45,775 nt of DNA from an uncultured Lachnospiraceae bacterium (GCA_902788555.1 CADAKQ010000026.1:1-45775), one strand, 5' to 3'; numbered from the stretch's first letter, positions 18,178 through 26,493 are shown. Numbers and translations are program-made. The notes: generated by a model from the sequence alone, not told the origin.

Positions 18178-18451
18178 TAGCTGCATGGGAGCTAATGTTC
18201 AGGCTGAAAAGGATGGTAAGAATCGTATCGAGGTAGACGGAACCAAATGTATTGCCTGTGGGGCATGCTTTGATGCATGTAAGCATGATGCAAGAGAATT
18301 TTGTGATGATACTGAAAGATTCTTTGAAGATCTCGCAAAAGGAGAAAGGATTTCTCTTTTACTTGCACCGGCATTTAAGGCCAATTATCCAAGAGAGTAC
18401 GAAAAGGTTCTGGGTGGTCTTAAGGAAAATGTATACTGGTTCCTTGGTTGA
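18158..18451 (+). pseudogene. Fragment of a ferredoxin/[FeFe]-hydrogenase-like protein
   Basis: The 97-codon frame contains one 4Fe-4S motif (CIACGACFDACKHDA, CxxCxxCxxxC) followed by a stretch (DDTERFFEDL, then ISLLLAPAFKANYP) that resembles the junction between the ferredoxin domain and the H-cluster domain in hydrogenase-like sensor proteins. The H-cluster domain, normally several hundred residues, is missing. The frame ends shortly after VLGGLKE, and the next 30 bases are non-coding before the convergent traX stop. The first seven codons lie within the palindromic element, so the 5' end was also lost. It is best read as a remnant truncated at both ends and is probably not functional. Confidence 0.65.
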
Positions 18452-18479
18452 GGAGTTGGATAATATGTAATGTAAACAC

Positions 18480-19250
18480 TTATCCATGCAACTTTATAAA
18501 AATGCCATAAAGAACAAGTAAATGGACCGGATAATATGCGTAAAATACGTATTTTATAGACGGTCCTTTTTTATGGTTATGAAAGGCTATCGGAATCAGT
18601 GCAAGTAAGCCAAAGAGCTCTGCTGTATTGGAAAATATCAAGGTAATAACCGCTATGGCAATAAAAAGCTTTATAAATTTCTTTGCATTATCCTTATCGT
18701 TAAGAGGTTTTGTTATATCTGTCCTTAAGATATAAAACAGCATTATAAGCATAATACCGAATGCAGAATAGTCTGTGTTTATAATTACGGAAACTATCAT
18801 AATTGCAAAGATTAAAAGCGGGTATCCTATCGTATATAAATAAGCAGTAGAACCATTATTTTTACATTCCTCATATCTTTGCTTGGCGGTGTCGTAAAGA
18901 TAGATACAAATCAAACCAAACATAAGTGTAAAATAAACATTTAAGTCTTTAAAGTTGGTTGCCGACTTGAAAAATGCAAGTGAAAAAGGAATCTGTGATA
19001 TAATAGCGAATGCAATAAGACGAATAATATATTTTTTTAAATTTTTGGTATAATAATATCCCTCTACTATAAGATAGCAGTAGATTGGGAAAGCAATTCG
19101 TCCTATGCATCTGAAAAGATTATACACATTTTCAGATAATAATCCGCTTAAATAAAACTTTCCATCTACACAGGTAGTTCCGATTGCCGCACCTATATGG
19201 TCAATTGTCATAGAAACTATTGCAATTAATTTTAGTACAAATGTTGACAT
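18480..19250 (-). CDS. TraX family membrane protein
   Basis: The 256-residue polytopic protein matches the TraX family. It has the N-terminal LIAIVSMTIDHIGAAI segment with Asp-His, RCIGRIAFPIYCYLIVEGYYYT near residues 48-69, and a C-terminal KYVFYAYYPVHLLVLYGI. TraX of F-type plasmids acetylates pilin, and chromosomal Firmicute members are presumed membrane acyltransferases. No conjugation genes are nearby, so a pilin role is unlikely and the substrate is unknown. AAAGGAAG lies upstream of the ATG. Confidence 0.87.
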   Translation of the reverse strand: MSTFVLKLIAIVSMTIDHIGAAIGTTCVDGKFYLSGLLSENVYNLFRCIGRIAFPIYCYLIVEGYYYTKNLKKYIIRLIAFAIISQIPFSLAFFKSATNFKDLNVYFTLMFGLICIYLYDTAKQRYEECKNNGSTAYLYTIGYPLLIFAIMIVSVIINTDYSAFGIMLIMLFYILRTDITKPLNDKDNAKKFIKLFIAIAVITLIFSNTAELFGLLALIPIAFHNHKKGPSIKYVFYAYYPVHLLVLYGIFIKLHG

Positions 19251-19332
19251 TATCTATCTTCCTTTTGTGGTTTGTTTTTTTTATCGTAGATTAGATAATA
19301 CAATAATTGGGTTGAAAAAACAATAATTAAAA

Positions 19333-19361
19333 TTGTCATTTCACTTTATATATTATATAAT
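19333..19361 (+). promoter_or_regulatory. Sigma-A-like promoter before the 19404 gene
   Basis: TTGTCA (19333-19338) and a consensus TATAAT (19356-19361) are separated by 17 bases, about 40 bases upstream of the start codon. Confidence 0.65.
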
Positions 19362-19403
19362 TAAATGATAATATTTAATAATTAATATATGGGATGAGGA
19401 AAA

Positions 19404-20255
19404 ATGAAATTAATTGTTAATTTTATAAGTGCGGTTATCCTGATAGAAATCGGTTTTTTTCTTTTCTTTGGCGGAAGGATAGCGTTAAAAGGTAAACCGA
19501 AAAATCTAACGGAATATGAGCCTGATAAGCTTCCTCCTTTTGGAACAGAGGTTGAATTAAATATAGTTGATGTGGGAGATGTATTTCTTGAAACAAGCAA
19601 TATTATGAACGCTTCAGTGGATGAGGACTGTTATTTTATAGTTCAGCTTGAAAATGGAAGGTTTATAGTTTTAAAAACAATAAAAAACAGTGATATTGAT
19701 AAAAAAGTAAGAAATTATGCGAGACAATGTGAAGAATACTATTTTTCAAACGTCGGTAAAAAACCTGAGGTTATGTCATTAAACGGTATAATTGCCGATA
19801 TTCCTTATCTTGAGGATGAAAGCTTTGAGACTTGTCTGAGTGACGGAATAAAAAAGATGCTTCCTACAAGGCGTTATGTAAGAATGAATGTGGAAACGAC
19901 AATAGTTAATGCATATGAGAGCCTGAGAGTTCAGTCGATGTCCGATGCTTTGAAAAAATCATCGGAAATAATGGTATCGGCAGCAAATAATTTAAAAAAA
20001 TTTTTGGGAATAATTGTTGCTTTTATAGGAGTTCTTCTGGTTATAAATTTCATAAAGGGATTCCTAAACGGAATGGATTCGGAGGGTGAAAAGAAAATAA
20101 TTGTGGGAAATGATGATGTTTTTAAAAACATAGTCGGAAGAAACCGCAATCTGAATGATGTGCTTGATGAATATGAATATGAAGAAAAAAACAAATCAAT
20201 ACAAAATATAAAAGAAAATTCTAATGGTGGCGGCTTAAAGCTGAAAAAAAACTGA
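19404..20255 (+). CDS. Uncharacterised bitopic membrane protein
   Basis: I do not recognise the family with confidence. The 283-residue protein has a membrane segment at residues 4-24, a globular region of about 170 residues rich in beta-strand (an ENGRFIVLKT-type hairpin, and a PEVMSLNGIIADIP segment), and a second membrane segment near 195-215 (LGIIVAFIGVLLVINFI). The C-terminal tail is charged. The topology places the globular part outside or between two anchors. It lies 12 bases before an esterase gene and they share one promoter, so they probably work in the same process. GGATGAGGAAAA precedes the ATG. Confidence 0.75.
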   Translation: MKLIVNFISAVILIEIGFFLFFGGRIALKGKPKNLTEYEPDKLPPFGTEVELNIVDVGDVFLETSNIMNASVDEDCYFIVQLENGRFIVLKTIKNSDIDKKVRNYARQCEEYYFSNVGKKPEVMSLNGIIADIPYLEDESFETCLSDGIKKMLPTRRYVRMNVETTIVNAYESLRVQSMSDALKKSSEIMVSAANNLKKFLGIIVAFIGVLLVINFIKGFLNGMDSEGEKKIIVGNDDVFKNIVGRNRNLNDVLDEYEYEEKNKSIQNIKENSNGGGLKLKKN

Positions 20256-20267
20256 GGAGGAAAGGAT

Positions 20268-21206
20268 ATGTCACTTCCTGATGTTACACGAAGAATGTTC
20301 GGTGAATCGGATAGAAAACGAGATGCAGGGTTAAAAACACCAAAAACAGTTATAAGGTTTGACGATATAAGCTATGGCGACTATGGGGAAAGCAATATTC
20401 TTGATGTGTACAGACCTAAAAACAGGAATGGAGAAAAGCTTCCGGTAATAGTAAGCGTTCATGGAGGCGGATGGGTTTACGGTGATAAGAATGTATATCA
20501 GTTTTACTGTATGAGTCTTGCCGAAAGAGGCTTTGCTGTAGTTAATTATTCATACAGACTGGCACCTGAGTATAAATTTCCGGCTTCGGTTTTTGATACA
20601 GATAATGTTTTTAATTGGATATATAAAAATGCCAAGAGCTATGGCTTTGATTTGGAAAATGTATTTGCAGTCGGAGATTCTGCCGGCGCAAATCTTCTTG
20701 GAATGTATATAAATCTTCTTAATGATGAAAATTATGTTACAGTAATTAATACATATATTATAAATAATAAGGATTTTCTTAAAGAAGCGTTAGGACGTAA
20801 AAGAAGCTTTATTCCGCAAAGACAGGTTCATATAAAGGCGGTTGCTTTAAATTGCGGTAAATATAGCTTTGCTTCTGAAAAGAAAAATCCCGGTCTTAAG
20901 GATATTGTAAGCTTTTTATTTGTAAATGGCGGAAATGATGAGGAGCTTGACATGATAGACATTATTGCTCATCTTAATGAAAAATTTCCACCTGCTTATA
21001 TTATGACCTGTACAGGCGATTTTCTTATGAAGGAAGCAGGAAAGCTATGTAGCAGACTTGAGGACACAGATATACCCTTTGAATATCATTTTTATTCTGA
21101 TGGAGAAAATCCGCTTGGACATGTGTTTCATTGTAACATGAAGCTTGATATGGCAGAAGTCTGCAATGATGATGAGTGCAGGTTTTTTAGAAGATACATA
21201 GATTGA
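20268..21206 (+). CDS. Alpha/beta hydrolase (HSL/carboxylesterase-like)
   Basis: The 312-residue protein has the hormone-sensitive-lipase pattern. The oxyanion-hole motif HGGGWVYGD lies near residue 64, RLAPEYKFPA follows, and the nucleophile elbow is GDSAG with Ser138. The probable catalytic Asp is in TCTGDFL, and the catalytic His in LGHVFH near the C-terminus. It likely hydrolyses short acyl or acetyl esters. No signal peptide is visible, so it is cytoplasmic. The ribosome binding site GAGGAGGAAAGG is strong, and the gene is 12 bases from the preceding membrane-protein gene. Confidence 0.88.
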   Translation: MSLPDVTRRMFGESDRKRDAGLKTPKTVIRFDDISYGDYGESNILDVYRPKNRNGEKLPVIVSVHGGGWVYGDKNVYQFYCMSLAERGFAVVNYSYRLAPEYKFPASVFDTDNVFNWIYKNAKSYGFDLENVFAVGDSAGANLLGMYINLLNDENYVTVINTYIINNKDFLKEALGRKRSFIPQRQVHIKAVALNCGKYSFASEKKNPGLKDIVSFLFVNGGNDEELDMIDIIAHLNEKFPPAYIMTCTGDFLMKEAGKLCSRLEDTDIPFEYHFYSDGENPLGHVFHCNMKLDMAEVCNDDECRFFRRYID

Positions 21207-21270
21207 CCTTAAAAATAATGATTTATTAATACAGATATATATTTATTTAAAATTAAAAAAAAAATTAAAA

Positions 21271-21288
21271 TTTAATCTAATTTTAATC
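21271..21288 (+). promoter_or_regulatory. Two 11-bp-spaced direct repeats, candidate response-regulator box
   Basis: TTTAATC occurs at 21271-21277 and again at 21282-21288, exactly one helical turn apart. This is the geometry of OmpR/PhoB-family tandem sites. The operon downstream encodes such a regulator, so autoregulation is plausible. Further downstream an inverted repeat TTGTCAGGA/TCCTGACAA (21331-21365) precedes the gene. The site is inferred from spacing only. Confidence 0.4.
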
Positions 21289-21410
21289 TTTCTTAAAAGT
21301 CAAATTAATTTTTGTGGTTTATATTGGGTATTGTCAGGAGAACATAGGAAATAAAATCCTGACAAACAAATAAAAATTACGATTGTATTTAAGAAAGAGA
21401 GGATAAAATT

Positions 21411-21941
21411 ATGGATGAATTGGAAAAGGTAGAAAAGTTAAGAGAACGTGCAAATGTTTCATACGAGGAAGCTAAGGAAGCACTTGAAAAATCAAACGGA
21501 GATTTGCTTGATGCAATGGTTTATCTTGAAAAGCAGGGTAAGGTGAAATCACCCGAGCAGACCTCATACTCAACAGATGCTTCAGAGCAGCCAAAGTATG
21601 CTGACGTTCCTGCTATAGTAAAAGAGGGCGAGGAAAGAAGCAATGAGGAAAGCGTTGGTAAGAAGTTAGGCAAGATGCTTAAGAAGGCAGGCAGATATCT
21701 TAACGATAATCATCTTAAGGTTGAGCACAAGGATAAAATAATTCTTGATATACCTTTGTGGGTTGCACTTATAGCACTTCTTGCAGCATGGTGGATACTT
21801 GTAATACTTATAATCATTTCTCTTTTCTGTGATTACAGATATACAATAGTCGGAACAGGAAATAATGAAGAGGTTAATAAGGTTATGGAAAAAGCTTCAG
21901 AGTTTACCGGACAGGTAAAGGACGAGTTCAAGAACAACTAA
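21411..21941 (+). CDS. UBA-like / DUF4342 membrane-associated protein
   Basis: The 176-residue protein starts with a UBA/TS-N-like three-helix domain (residues 1-45, KLRERANVSYEEAKEALEKSNGDLLDAMVYL), then a charged linker. A DUF4342-type segment contains a strand (IILDIPLWVALI) and a membrane helix (about 118-142, rich in Leu, Ile and Trp). The family is common in clostridia, where it tends to neighbour envelope two-component systems. Here it is 17 bases ahead of a response regulator and histidine kinase, so it may be a membrane-stress accessory or target. No biochemical function is known to me. GAGAGGA precedes the ATG. Confidence 0.8.
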   Translation: MDELEKVEKLRERANVSYEEAKEALEKSNGDLLDAMVYLEKQGKVKSPEQTSYSTDASEQPKYADVPAIVKEGEERSNEESVGKKLGKMLKKAGRYLNDNHLKVEHKDKIILDIPLWVALIALLAAWWILVILIIISLFCDYRYTIVGTGNNEEVNKVMEKASEFTGQVKDEFKNN

Positions 21942-21958
21942 GAAATGGGAGGATTGTC

Positions 21959-22723
21959 ATGGGAGTAAAAATACTTGTGGTAGAGGATGAAGAAAAGCTT
22001 GCAAGATTTATCGAGCTTGAATTAAAGCATGAGGGATATGAGGTTGAGAAGGCTCACGATGGAAGAGTCGCTCTTGATATGGCACTTGCAGGTAACTACA
22101 CGCTTATACTGCTTGATATTATGCTCCCCGGCTTAAACGGACTGGAGGTTTTAAGACGTCTTCAAAACGAAAAACCGACTCCGGTTATACTTCTTACGGC
22201 GAGAGATGCCGTTATGGATAAGGTTTCGGGACTTGATGCAGGAGCAGTTGATTATATTACCAAGCCATTTGCTATAGAGGAGCTTTTGGCGAGGATAAGA
22301 GTTGCGTTAAAGACACATGTGAAAAGGGATGAAGACCATCCGGATGACTTAAATGATTATGGCAGTATAGACGAGGCTATGGGTGATTTAAATATTCCGT
22401 TAAATGTACCTAAGGGGCAGGGCGAGATATTTATGATAAAGGATCTTGTGCTCGATGTACCGAAGCACAGAGTTACCTACAGGGGTGAGGAGATTGAACT
22501 TACAAACAGAGAGTTTTTGATGCTGAAGACCCTGCTTGAAAATATCGATATAGTTCTTTCGCGCGACACACTTCTTGAAAAGGTGTGCGGCTATGATTAC
22601 GTGGGCGAGACAAATGTCGTTGATGTATATATAAGATACCTTAGAACCAAGATAGATGAAAAATATGATATTAAATTGATTCAAACGATTCGAGGAGTCG
22701 GTTATGTAATAAAGTCAGAATAA
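21959..22723 (+). CDS. OmpR/PhoB-family response regulator with long linker
   Basis: The 254-residue regulator has a receiver with acidic pair (VVEDEEKL), Asp53 in LLDIMLPG, the Thr switch (LLTARD) and Lys in DYITKPF. The winged-helix output starts near residue 160, with LTNREFLMLKTLLEN, a recognition helix in VVDVYIRYLRTKID and IRGVGYVI. An acidic linker of about 40 residues (KRDEDHPDDLNDYGS onward) makes it longer than the usual 225-235 residues. It is co-transcribed with the DUF4342 gene and the kinase. GGGAGGA lies at good distance from the ATG. Confidence 0.93.
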   Translation: MGVKILVVEDEEKLARFIELELKHEGYEVEKAHDGRVALDMALAGNYTLILLDIMLPGLNGLEVLRRLQNEKPTPVILLTARDAVMDKVSGLDAGAVDYITKPFAIEELLARIRVALKTHVKRDEDHPDDLNDYGSIDEAMGDLNIPLNVPKGQGEIFMIKDLVLDVPKHRVTYRGEEIELTNREFLMLKTLLENIDIVLSRDTLLEKVCGYDYVGETNVVDVYIRYLRTKIDEKYDIKLIQTIRGVGYVIKSE

Positions 22724-22735
22724 AGTATAATGATA

Positions 22736-22769
22736 AAATGCCTGCTTTTGTTAATTAAAAGGCAGGCAT
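22736..22769 (+). other. Intercistronic hairpin between regulator and kinase
   Basis: The arms ATGCCTGC(TTTT) and (AAAA)GGCAGGCAT pair around GTTAATT with a single bulge. The hairpin is not followed by a T-run, so it is more likely an mRNA stability or processing element that sets kinase levels below regulator levels than a full terminator. Confidence 0.5.
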
Positions 22770-22793
22770 AAATTATAGAAAGGTATATATACT

Positions 22794-24035
22794 ATGGCGG
22801 AGAGAAAACAGGAAAGCAAAAAAACCACATCCATTGCAAAAAAACTTAATCGTCAGCATATGGCAAAAAAATTTGGATTGTATATTTCAAGTGATTTGTT
22901 TTTATTTTTTGCGCTGGCCTTTGGCTGGATGCTTTATGTGGAGATTGACAGACTTGATTTCTTTGAATGGAACAGGGAAAGATGGCTTTCTATGCCTGAC
23001 GGACTTACCACACTTACCTATAATTTTTCCGATAGGGGAGAAAGACTTATAAGTTTAAATGCGTACGGAGTGCTTATATTTGCTTTGATTATGGTGTGCA
23101 TCGCATTTTTCTTTCAGATTCTTAATCTGTTACTGTCACATTACGGAGATTACAGAAAGATAAGAAAGACACTTAAACCTCTTGATGACCTTGCTTTAAA
23201 GGCGGATGAGATTAGCCGCCTTACCTTTGATGAGCAGAAGTTCCATCGAATAGAGGATGCGATTACACATATGAGCCCTGAGGATGAAAAGGCACTTTCG
23301 CTCGGTGACGAGGATCTTATGGGCATCGAGCAGGCGATGAACAATCTGATAAAGAGAATGCATGATACCTATAACCAACAGGCACGTTTTGTAAATGATG
23401 CTTCCCATGAGCTTCGTACACCTATTGCGGTTATTGAGGGCTATGCCAACATGCTTGACCGTTGGGGCAAGGAGGACGAGGCAGTACTTGATGAGTCCAT
23501 AGCGGCTATAAAAAATGAGTCCGCACATATGAAATATCTGGTTGAGCAGCTTTTGTTCCTTGCACGTGGTGACAGCGGCAAAAATGTTATGAAATTTGCT
23601 GATATGTCGCTCAATGATACTATGCGTGAAATCTATGAGGAGTCTCTTATGATTGACGAGGAGCATCCGTACAGATTTGCGGAGTCTGAAGAAAACATTC
23701 ACATAAACGGAGATGCCTCCATGCTAAAACAGGCGGTAAGAATACTCGTTGATAATGCAGCCAAATATACCGAAAAGGGCGATGAGATAAAGCTCTCCGT
23801 CGGACGTAACGAAGAGGGTAGACCGTACCTGCAGGTTCAGGACAGCGGAATCGGTATGGCGGAAGCAGATGTACAGCATATGTTTGAACGCTTCTACCGC
23901 TCTGATGAGGTAAGAAAGACGCAGGGTACAGGCCTTGGACTATCCATATCCAAGTGGATAGTGGACAGACATAAAGGACATTTTGAAATACTTTCCAGAA
24001 CCGAGCTCGGAACGAGGATAAGGATTGTGTTGTAA
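22794..24035 (+). CDS. Membrane sensor histidine kinase (HAMP-type)
   Basis: The 413-residue kinase has membrane segments near residues 28-50 and 83-108 that frame a short extracellular loop of about 35 residues. A linker leads to HisKA with His205 in NDASHELRTPIAVIEGYANML. The ATPase motifs are LVDNAAKYTEKGDEI, DSGIGM, FERFYRSDEVRKTQGTGLGLSIS, and a final GTRIRI strand. It is the partner of the preceding regulator. The small extracytoplasmic loop suggests sensing at or in the membrane. GC-richer codons in the second half differ slightly from the neighbours, but there is no sign of frameshift. Confidence 0.92.
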   Translation: MAERKQESKKTTSIAKKLNRQHMAKKFGLYISSDLFLFFALAFGWMLYVEIDRLDFFEWNRERWLSMPDGLTTLTYNFSDRGERLISLNAYGVLIFALIMVCIAFFFQILNLLLSHYGDYRKIRKTLKPLDDLALKADEISRLTFDEQKFHRIEDAITHMSPEDEKALSLGDEDLMGIEQAMNNLIKRMHDTYNQQARFVNDASHELRTPIAVIEGYANMLDRWGKEDEAVLDESIAAIKNESAHMKYLVEQLLFLARGDSGKNVMKFADMSLNDTMREIYEESLMIDEEHPYRFAESEENIHINGDASMLKQAVRILVDNAAKYTEKGDEIKLSVGRNEEGRPYLQVQDSGIGMAEADVQHMFERFYRSDEVRKTQGTGLGLSISKWIVDRHKGHFEILSRTELGTRIRIVL

Positions 24036-24037
24036 TG

Positions 24038-24109
24038 AGCTTTGCGCCGATGAACGCTTGCGGACATCGGTATAAAGCTAAAACCACATCGAGCCGTTAG
24101 GCGAGATGT
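24038..24109 (+). repeat. Two structured hairpins after the kinase, one with a GA/GA internal loop
   Basis: The first hairpin pairs AGCTTT (24038-24043) with AAAGCT (24074-24079) and CCGATG (24047-24052) with CATCGG (24065-24070). The second is ACATC-GA-GCC-GTTA-GGC-GA-GATGT (24086-24109), in which two GA steps face each other as a tandem sheared G-A pair. An analogous hairpin lies at 37686-37713. No T-run follows, so a plain terminator is unlikely. Confidence 0.55.
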
Positions 24110-24130
24110 TATAAAAAATAAAAATACATA

Positions 24131-24187
24131 TTGACAAATACAATTAGATTGTGTACAATCAATTTAAATAAAGATTGTACGCAATCT
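24131..24187 (+). promoter_or_regulatory. Promoter with overlapping OhrR-type operator
   Basis: TTGACA (24131-24136) and TACAAT (24154-24159) are 17 bases apart. An OhrR-like palindrome, TACAATTAGATTGT, begins at 24139 and runs into a second half-site TACAATC, overlapping spacer and -10. The two parts together resemble the Bacillus subtilis ohrA operator, which is built of repeated TACAATT-AATTGTA units. Another palindrome, AGATTGTACGCAATCT, lies at 24172-24187. Because ohrR is encoded in the same cluster, repression of this promoter by its product is likely. Confidence 0.75.
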
Positions 24188-24271
24188 AATTTTTATTAAA
24201 CTAATATATCTACAGTTACTGAATAAATGAGATTGTTTCAATCAAAAAATATAAATCAGGAGGTAAGAGAT

Positions 24272-24817
24272 ATGAGTATTTATGAACAGAAGGTAATTAA
24301 TTTGTATGGTGATGAGGTAGACCTGACTGAGTTTGAAGGAAAGGTTATGATGATTTTTAATTCTGCTACACAGTGTGGATTTACACCTCAGTATGATGAG
24401 ATACAGGACTTATATGAGAGATATGCTGACAGAGGTCTTGCGGTTTTGGAATTCCCATGTGACCAGTTTGGCCATCAGGCACCGGGAACGGATGAGGAGA
24501 TAGCAACATTTTGTGATGCAAGATTCGGTCTTACATTTTCCAGATATTCCAAGGTAGATGTAAATGGTGAAAATGCAATTCCGCTCTTTAAGATGCTCAC
24601 CGAGGCACAGGGGTTTAAGGGCTTTGATGAAGATAATCCTGCTTCTGAAATGCTTGATAATATGCTTAAAAATGCAGATCCGGATTATAAAAACAATCCT
24701 TCCATAAAGTGGAATTTTACAAAGTTTTTGGTAGACAGAGATGGAAATATTGTTAAGAGATTTGAGCCGACAGCACCGATGGGTGACATCGAGGATGCGA
24801 TTGAGGAACTCTTATAA
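24272..24817 (+). CDS. 2-Cys glutathione-peroxidase-fold thiol peroxidase (first copy)
   Basis: The 181-residue protein has peroxidatic Cys35 in NSATQCGFTPQ, the FPCDQF block with Gln65, and WNFTKF for the Trp-Asn part of the tetrad. Cys81 (TFC) is placed like the resolving Cys of thioredoxin-dependent family members. Bacterial Cys-type members usually use thioredoxin and not glutathione, and a thioredoxin gene lies in this cluster. Compared with its paralogue it carries about 25 extra residues before the WNF motif (FDEDNPASEML...). The ATG at 24272 follows AGGAGG; the frame opens 45 bases upstream without a site. It is the first gene under the OhrR-type operator. Confidence 0.93.
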   Translation: MSIYEQKVINLYGDEVDLTEFEGKVMMIFNSATQCGFTPQYDEIQDLYERYADRGLAVLEFPCDQFGHQAPGTDEEIATFCDARFGLTFSRYSKVDVNGENAIPLFKMLTEAQGFKGFDEDNPASEMLDNMLKNADPDYKNNPSIKWNFTKFLVDRDGNIVKRFEPTAPMGDIEDAIEELL

Positions 24818-24955
24818 TTTATGTAAGATTGAACAATAGATGGAGGTTACGTTGTTATATAAAGGTTAATCAAATAATAAAATAAATAAGATGTATTAAA
24901 GCTATTGACGATATATAACAATTATATATAGTATATAGAAAGTGAGGAAAAAATT

Positions 24956-25426
24956 ATGGGATTTTATGATTATAAGGCAGTTAAAATGAATGGACAAGAG
25001 GTTTCTATGGAAGAATATAAGGGTAAGGTAGTGCTTGTGGTCAATACAGCCAGCAAGTGTGGCTTTACTCCACAGCTTAAGGGACTTCAGGAGTTATATG
25101 ATAAGTATCATGAGCAGGGACTTGAGATACTTGGTTTCCCTTGCAACCAGTTTGCAAATCAGGATCCGGGAGATAATAAGGAGATAAGCGAGTTTTGTTC
25201 ACTCAATTATGGTGTTACATTTACGATGTTTGAAAAGATTGATGTAAACGGAGATGATGCACATCCGCTTTATAAATTCCTTAAGGAAGAAAAGCATGGA
25301 CTTATGAAAAATATCAAGTGGAATTTTGAGAAGTTCCTTATCGACAAGGACGGAAATGTAGTTGAAAGATTTGGATCAACCAAGACTCCGGAGAAAATCG
25401 AAGATGATGTAAAGAAACTTCTGTAA
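24956..25426 (+). CDS. 2-Cys glutathione-peroxidase-fold thiol peroxidase (second copy)
   Basis: The 156-residue paralogue of the preceding gene has Cys35 in [16 protein letters not shown] with Gln65, Cys81 (EFC) as likely resolving residue, and WNFEKF. The length is the normal compact bacterial size. It reduces organic or hydrogen peroxides, probably with electrons from thioredoxin. A possible promoter (TTGACG near 24904) lies in the 138-base gap after the first copy, so it might also be transcribed alone. The ribosome binding site is GTGAGGA. Confidence 0.93.
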   Translation: MGFYDYKAVKMNGQEVSMEEYKGKVVLVVNTASKCGFTPQLKGLQELYDKYHEQGLEILGFPCNQFANQDPGDNKEISEFCSLNYGVTFTMFEKIDVNGDDAHPLYKFLKEEKHGLMKNIKWNFEKFLIDKDGNVVERFGSTKTPEKIEDDVKKLL

Positions 25427-25437
25427 AGTTAGAAAAA

Positions 25438-25492
25438 ATGTGATAAGGTGTTTGTACGCATGGCACAAAGTGGCGAGTTGTTATGTCACATG
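25438..25492. repeat. Degenerate REP/MITE-like remnant
   Basis: TGTGATAAGGTGTTTGT resembles the terminal repeat of the elements at 18043 and 39157 (TGTGACAAGGTGCCTGT). It is followed by CGCATGGCAC, also present in the centre of the 18043 element, and by ATGTCACATG. ATGTGA and TCACAT pair at the ends. It is diverged and short, so this is a tentative call. Confidence 0.35.
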
Positions 25493-25502
25493 AAAGGCAG
25501 GG

Positions 25503-26381
25503 ATGAAGAAGATGGATAGATATGATATAGCGATTATAGGTACCGGTCCCGGCGGACTTGAGGCTGCCATAACAGCAAAGATAAGAAATAAAAATATTAT
25601 TCTTATCGGCAATAAAAATCTAAGCCTAAAGGTTGAAAAGGCACATACGATAAAAAATTATCTGGGTATACCGGACGTGGCAGGAGATGATCTGACTGCA
25701 AGGTTTAAAAAGCATCTTGCCGATATGGAGATAGAGATAACCGAGGATAAGATAAGCTCGGTATATGCTATGGGAGAGTATTTTGCTCTGCAGGGGGCGG
25801 ATGTTATGTACGAGGCAGAGACGGTTATACTTGCAACAGGTGTTGTTCTTGGTAAACCGTATCCGGGTGAAAATGAATATCTCGGTAAGGGCGTAAGCTA
25901 TTGTGCAACCTGTGACGCTCCTTTATATCGAGGTAAGACGGCAGCGGTTTTAGGCTTCAGCCCTAAGGAGGAAGCAGAGGCGGCATTTTTGGGAGAGGTA
26001 TGCGAGAAGGTTTACTACTTCCCACAGTATAAGGAGCCGGTTGAACTTAGTAAAGAAAATATAGAGATATGCATGGATAAGCCAAAGGAGATAAAGGGAG
26101 AAATGACTGTAAATACCCTTGTTACCGAAGGCGGTGAAGTGAGTGTGGATGGTGTATTTATCCTTCGTGAAAGTGTTGCACCGAGCCAGCTGGTACCGGG
26201 ACTTCTTACAGAGGATAATCATGTAAAGGTAAACCGTAAGCTTGAGACAAGTATACCGGGATGCTTTGCCTGCGGTGACATAACCGGAACGCCGTATCAG
26301 TATATAAAGGCGGCCGGTGAAGGAAATGTAGCAGCACTTTCTGCGGTTGCTTATCTTGACGAAAAAAAGCGTAAGATGTAA
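25503..26381 (+). CDS. Thioredoxin-reductase-like flavoprotein lacking the NADPH motifs
   Basis: The 292-residue protein has the thioredoxin reductase layout: FAD-binding GTGPGG near residue 13, an ATG strand (ILATGVV), redox pair Cys134/Cys137 in SYCATCDAP, and the C-terminal FAD motif CFACGDI. The NADPH-binding half is altered. The usual GGGDSA is LGFSPKEEA, and the basic HRRxxFRA motif is absent (VYYFPQYKEP). This resembles the clostridial reductases that take electrons from ferredoxin or an unknown donor. It probably reduces the thioredoxin encoded next, which serves the two peroxidases. A second in-frame ATG nine bases downstream is an equally possible start. Confidence 0.85.
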   Translation: MKKMDRYDIAIIGTGPGGLEAAITAKIRNKNIILIGNKNLSLKVEKAHTIKNYLGIPDVAGDDLTARFKKHLADMEIEITEDKISSVYAMGEYFALQGADVMYEAETVILATGVVLGKPYPGENEYLGKGVSYCATCDAPLYRGKTAAVLGFSPKEEAEAAFLGEVCEKVYYFPQYKEPVELSKENIEICMDKPKEIKGEMTVNTLVTEGGEVSVDGVFILRESVAPSQLVPGLLTEDNHVKVNRKLETSIPGCFACGDITGTPYQYIKAAGEGNVAALSAVAYLDEKKRKM

Positions 26382-26493
26382 AATTATATTTTGAAAAATG
26401 TATCTGATGTAATCGGAAGGTTATATCAGTTATATGAAAAAACTAAGCTAATATAATGAAATATAGACTATAAAACATAAGGAGGATGAGTGT

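Noticed and set aside
17732-18286. 184-codon minus-strand open frame
   Set aside because: It runs antisense to lrgB and the palindrome, has no ribosome binding site, and translates to a Cys/Tyr/His-rich sequence unlike a real protein.
18480-19250. TraX as a sign of an integrated conjugative element
   Set aside because: No relaxase, integrase, type IV secretion or att-like repeats are nearby. TraX-family genes are common on Firmicute chromosomes.
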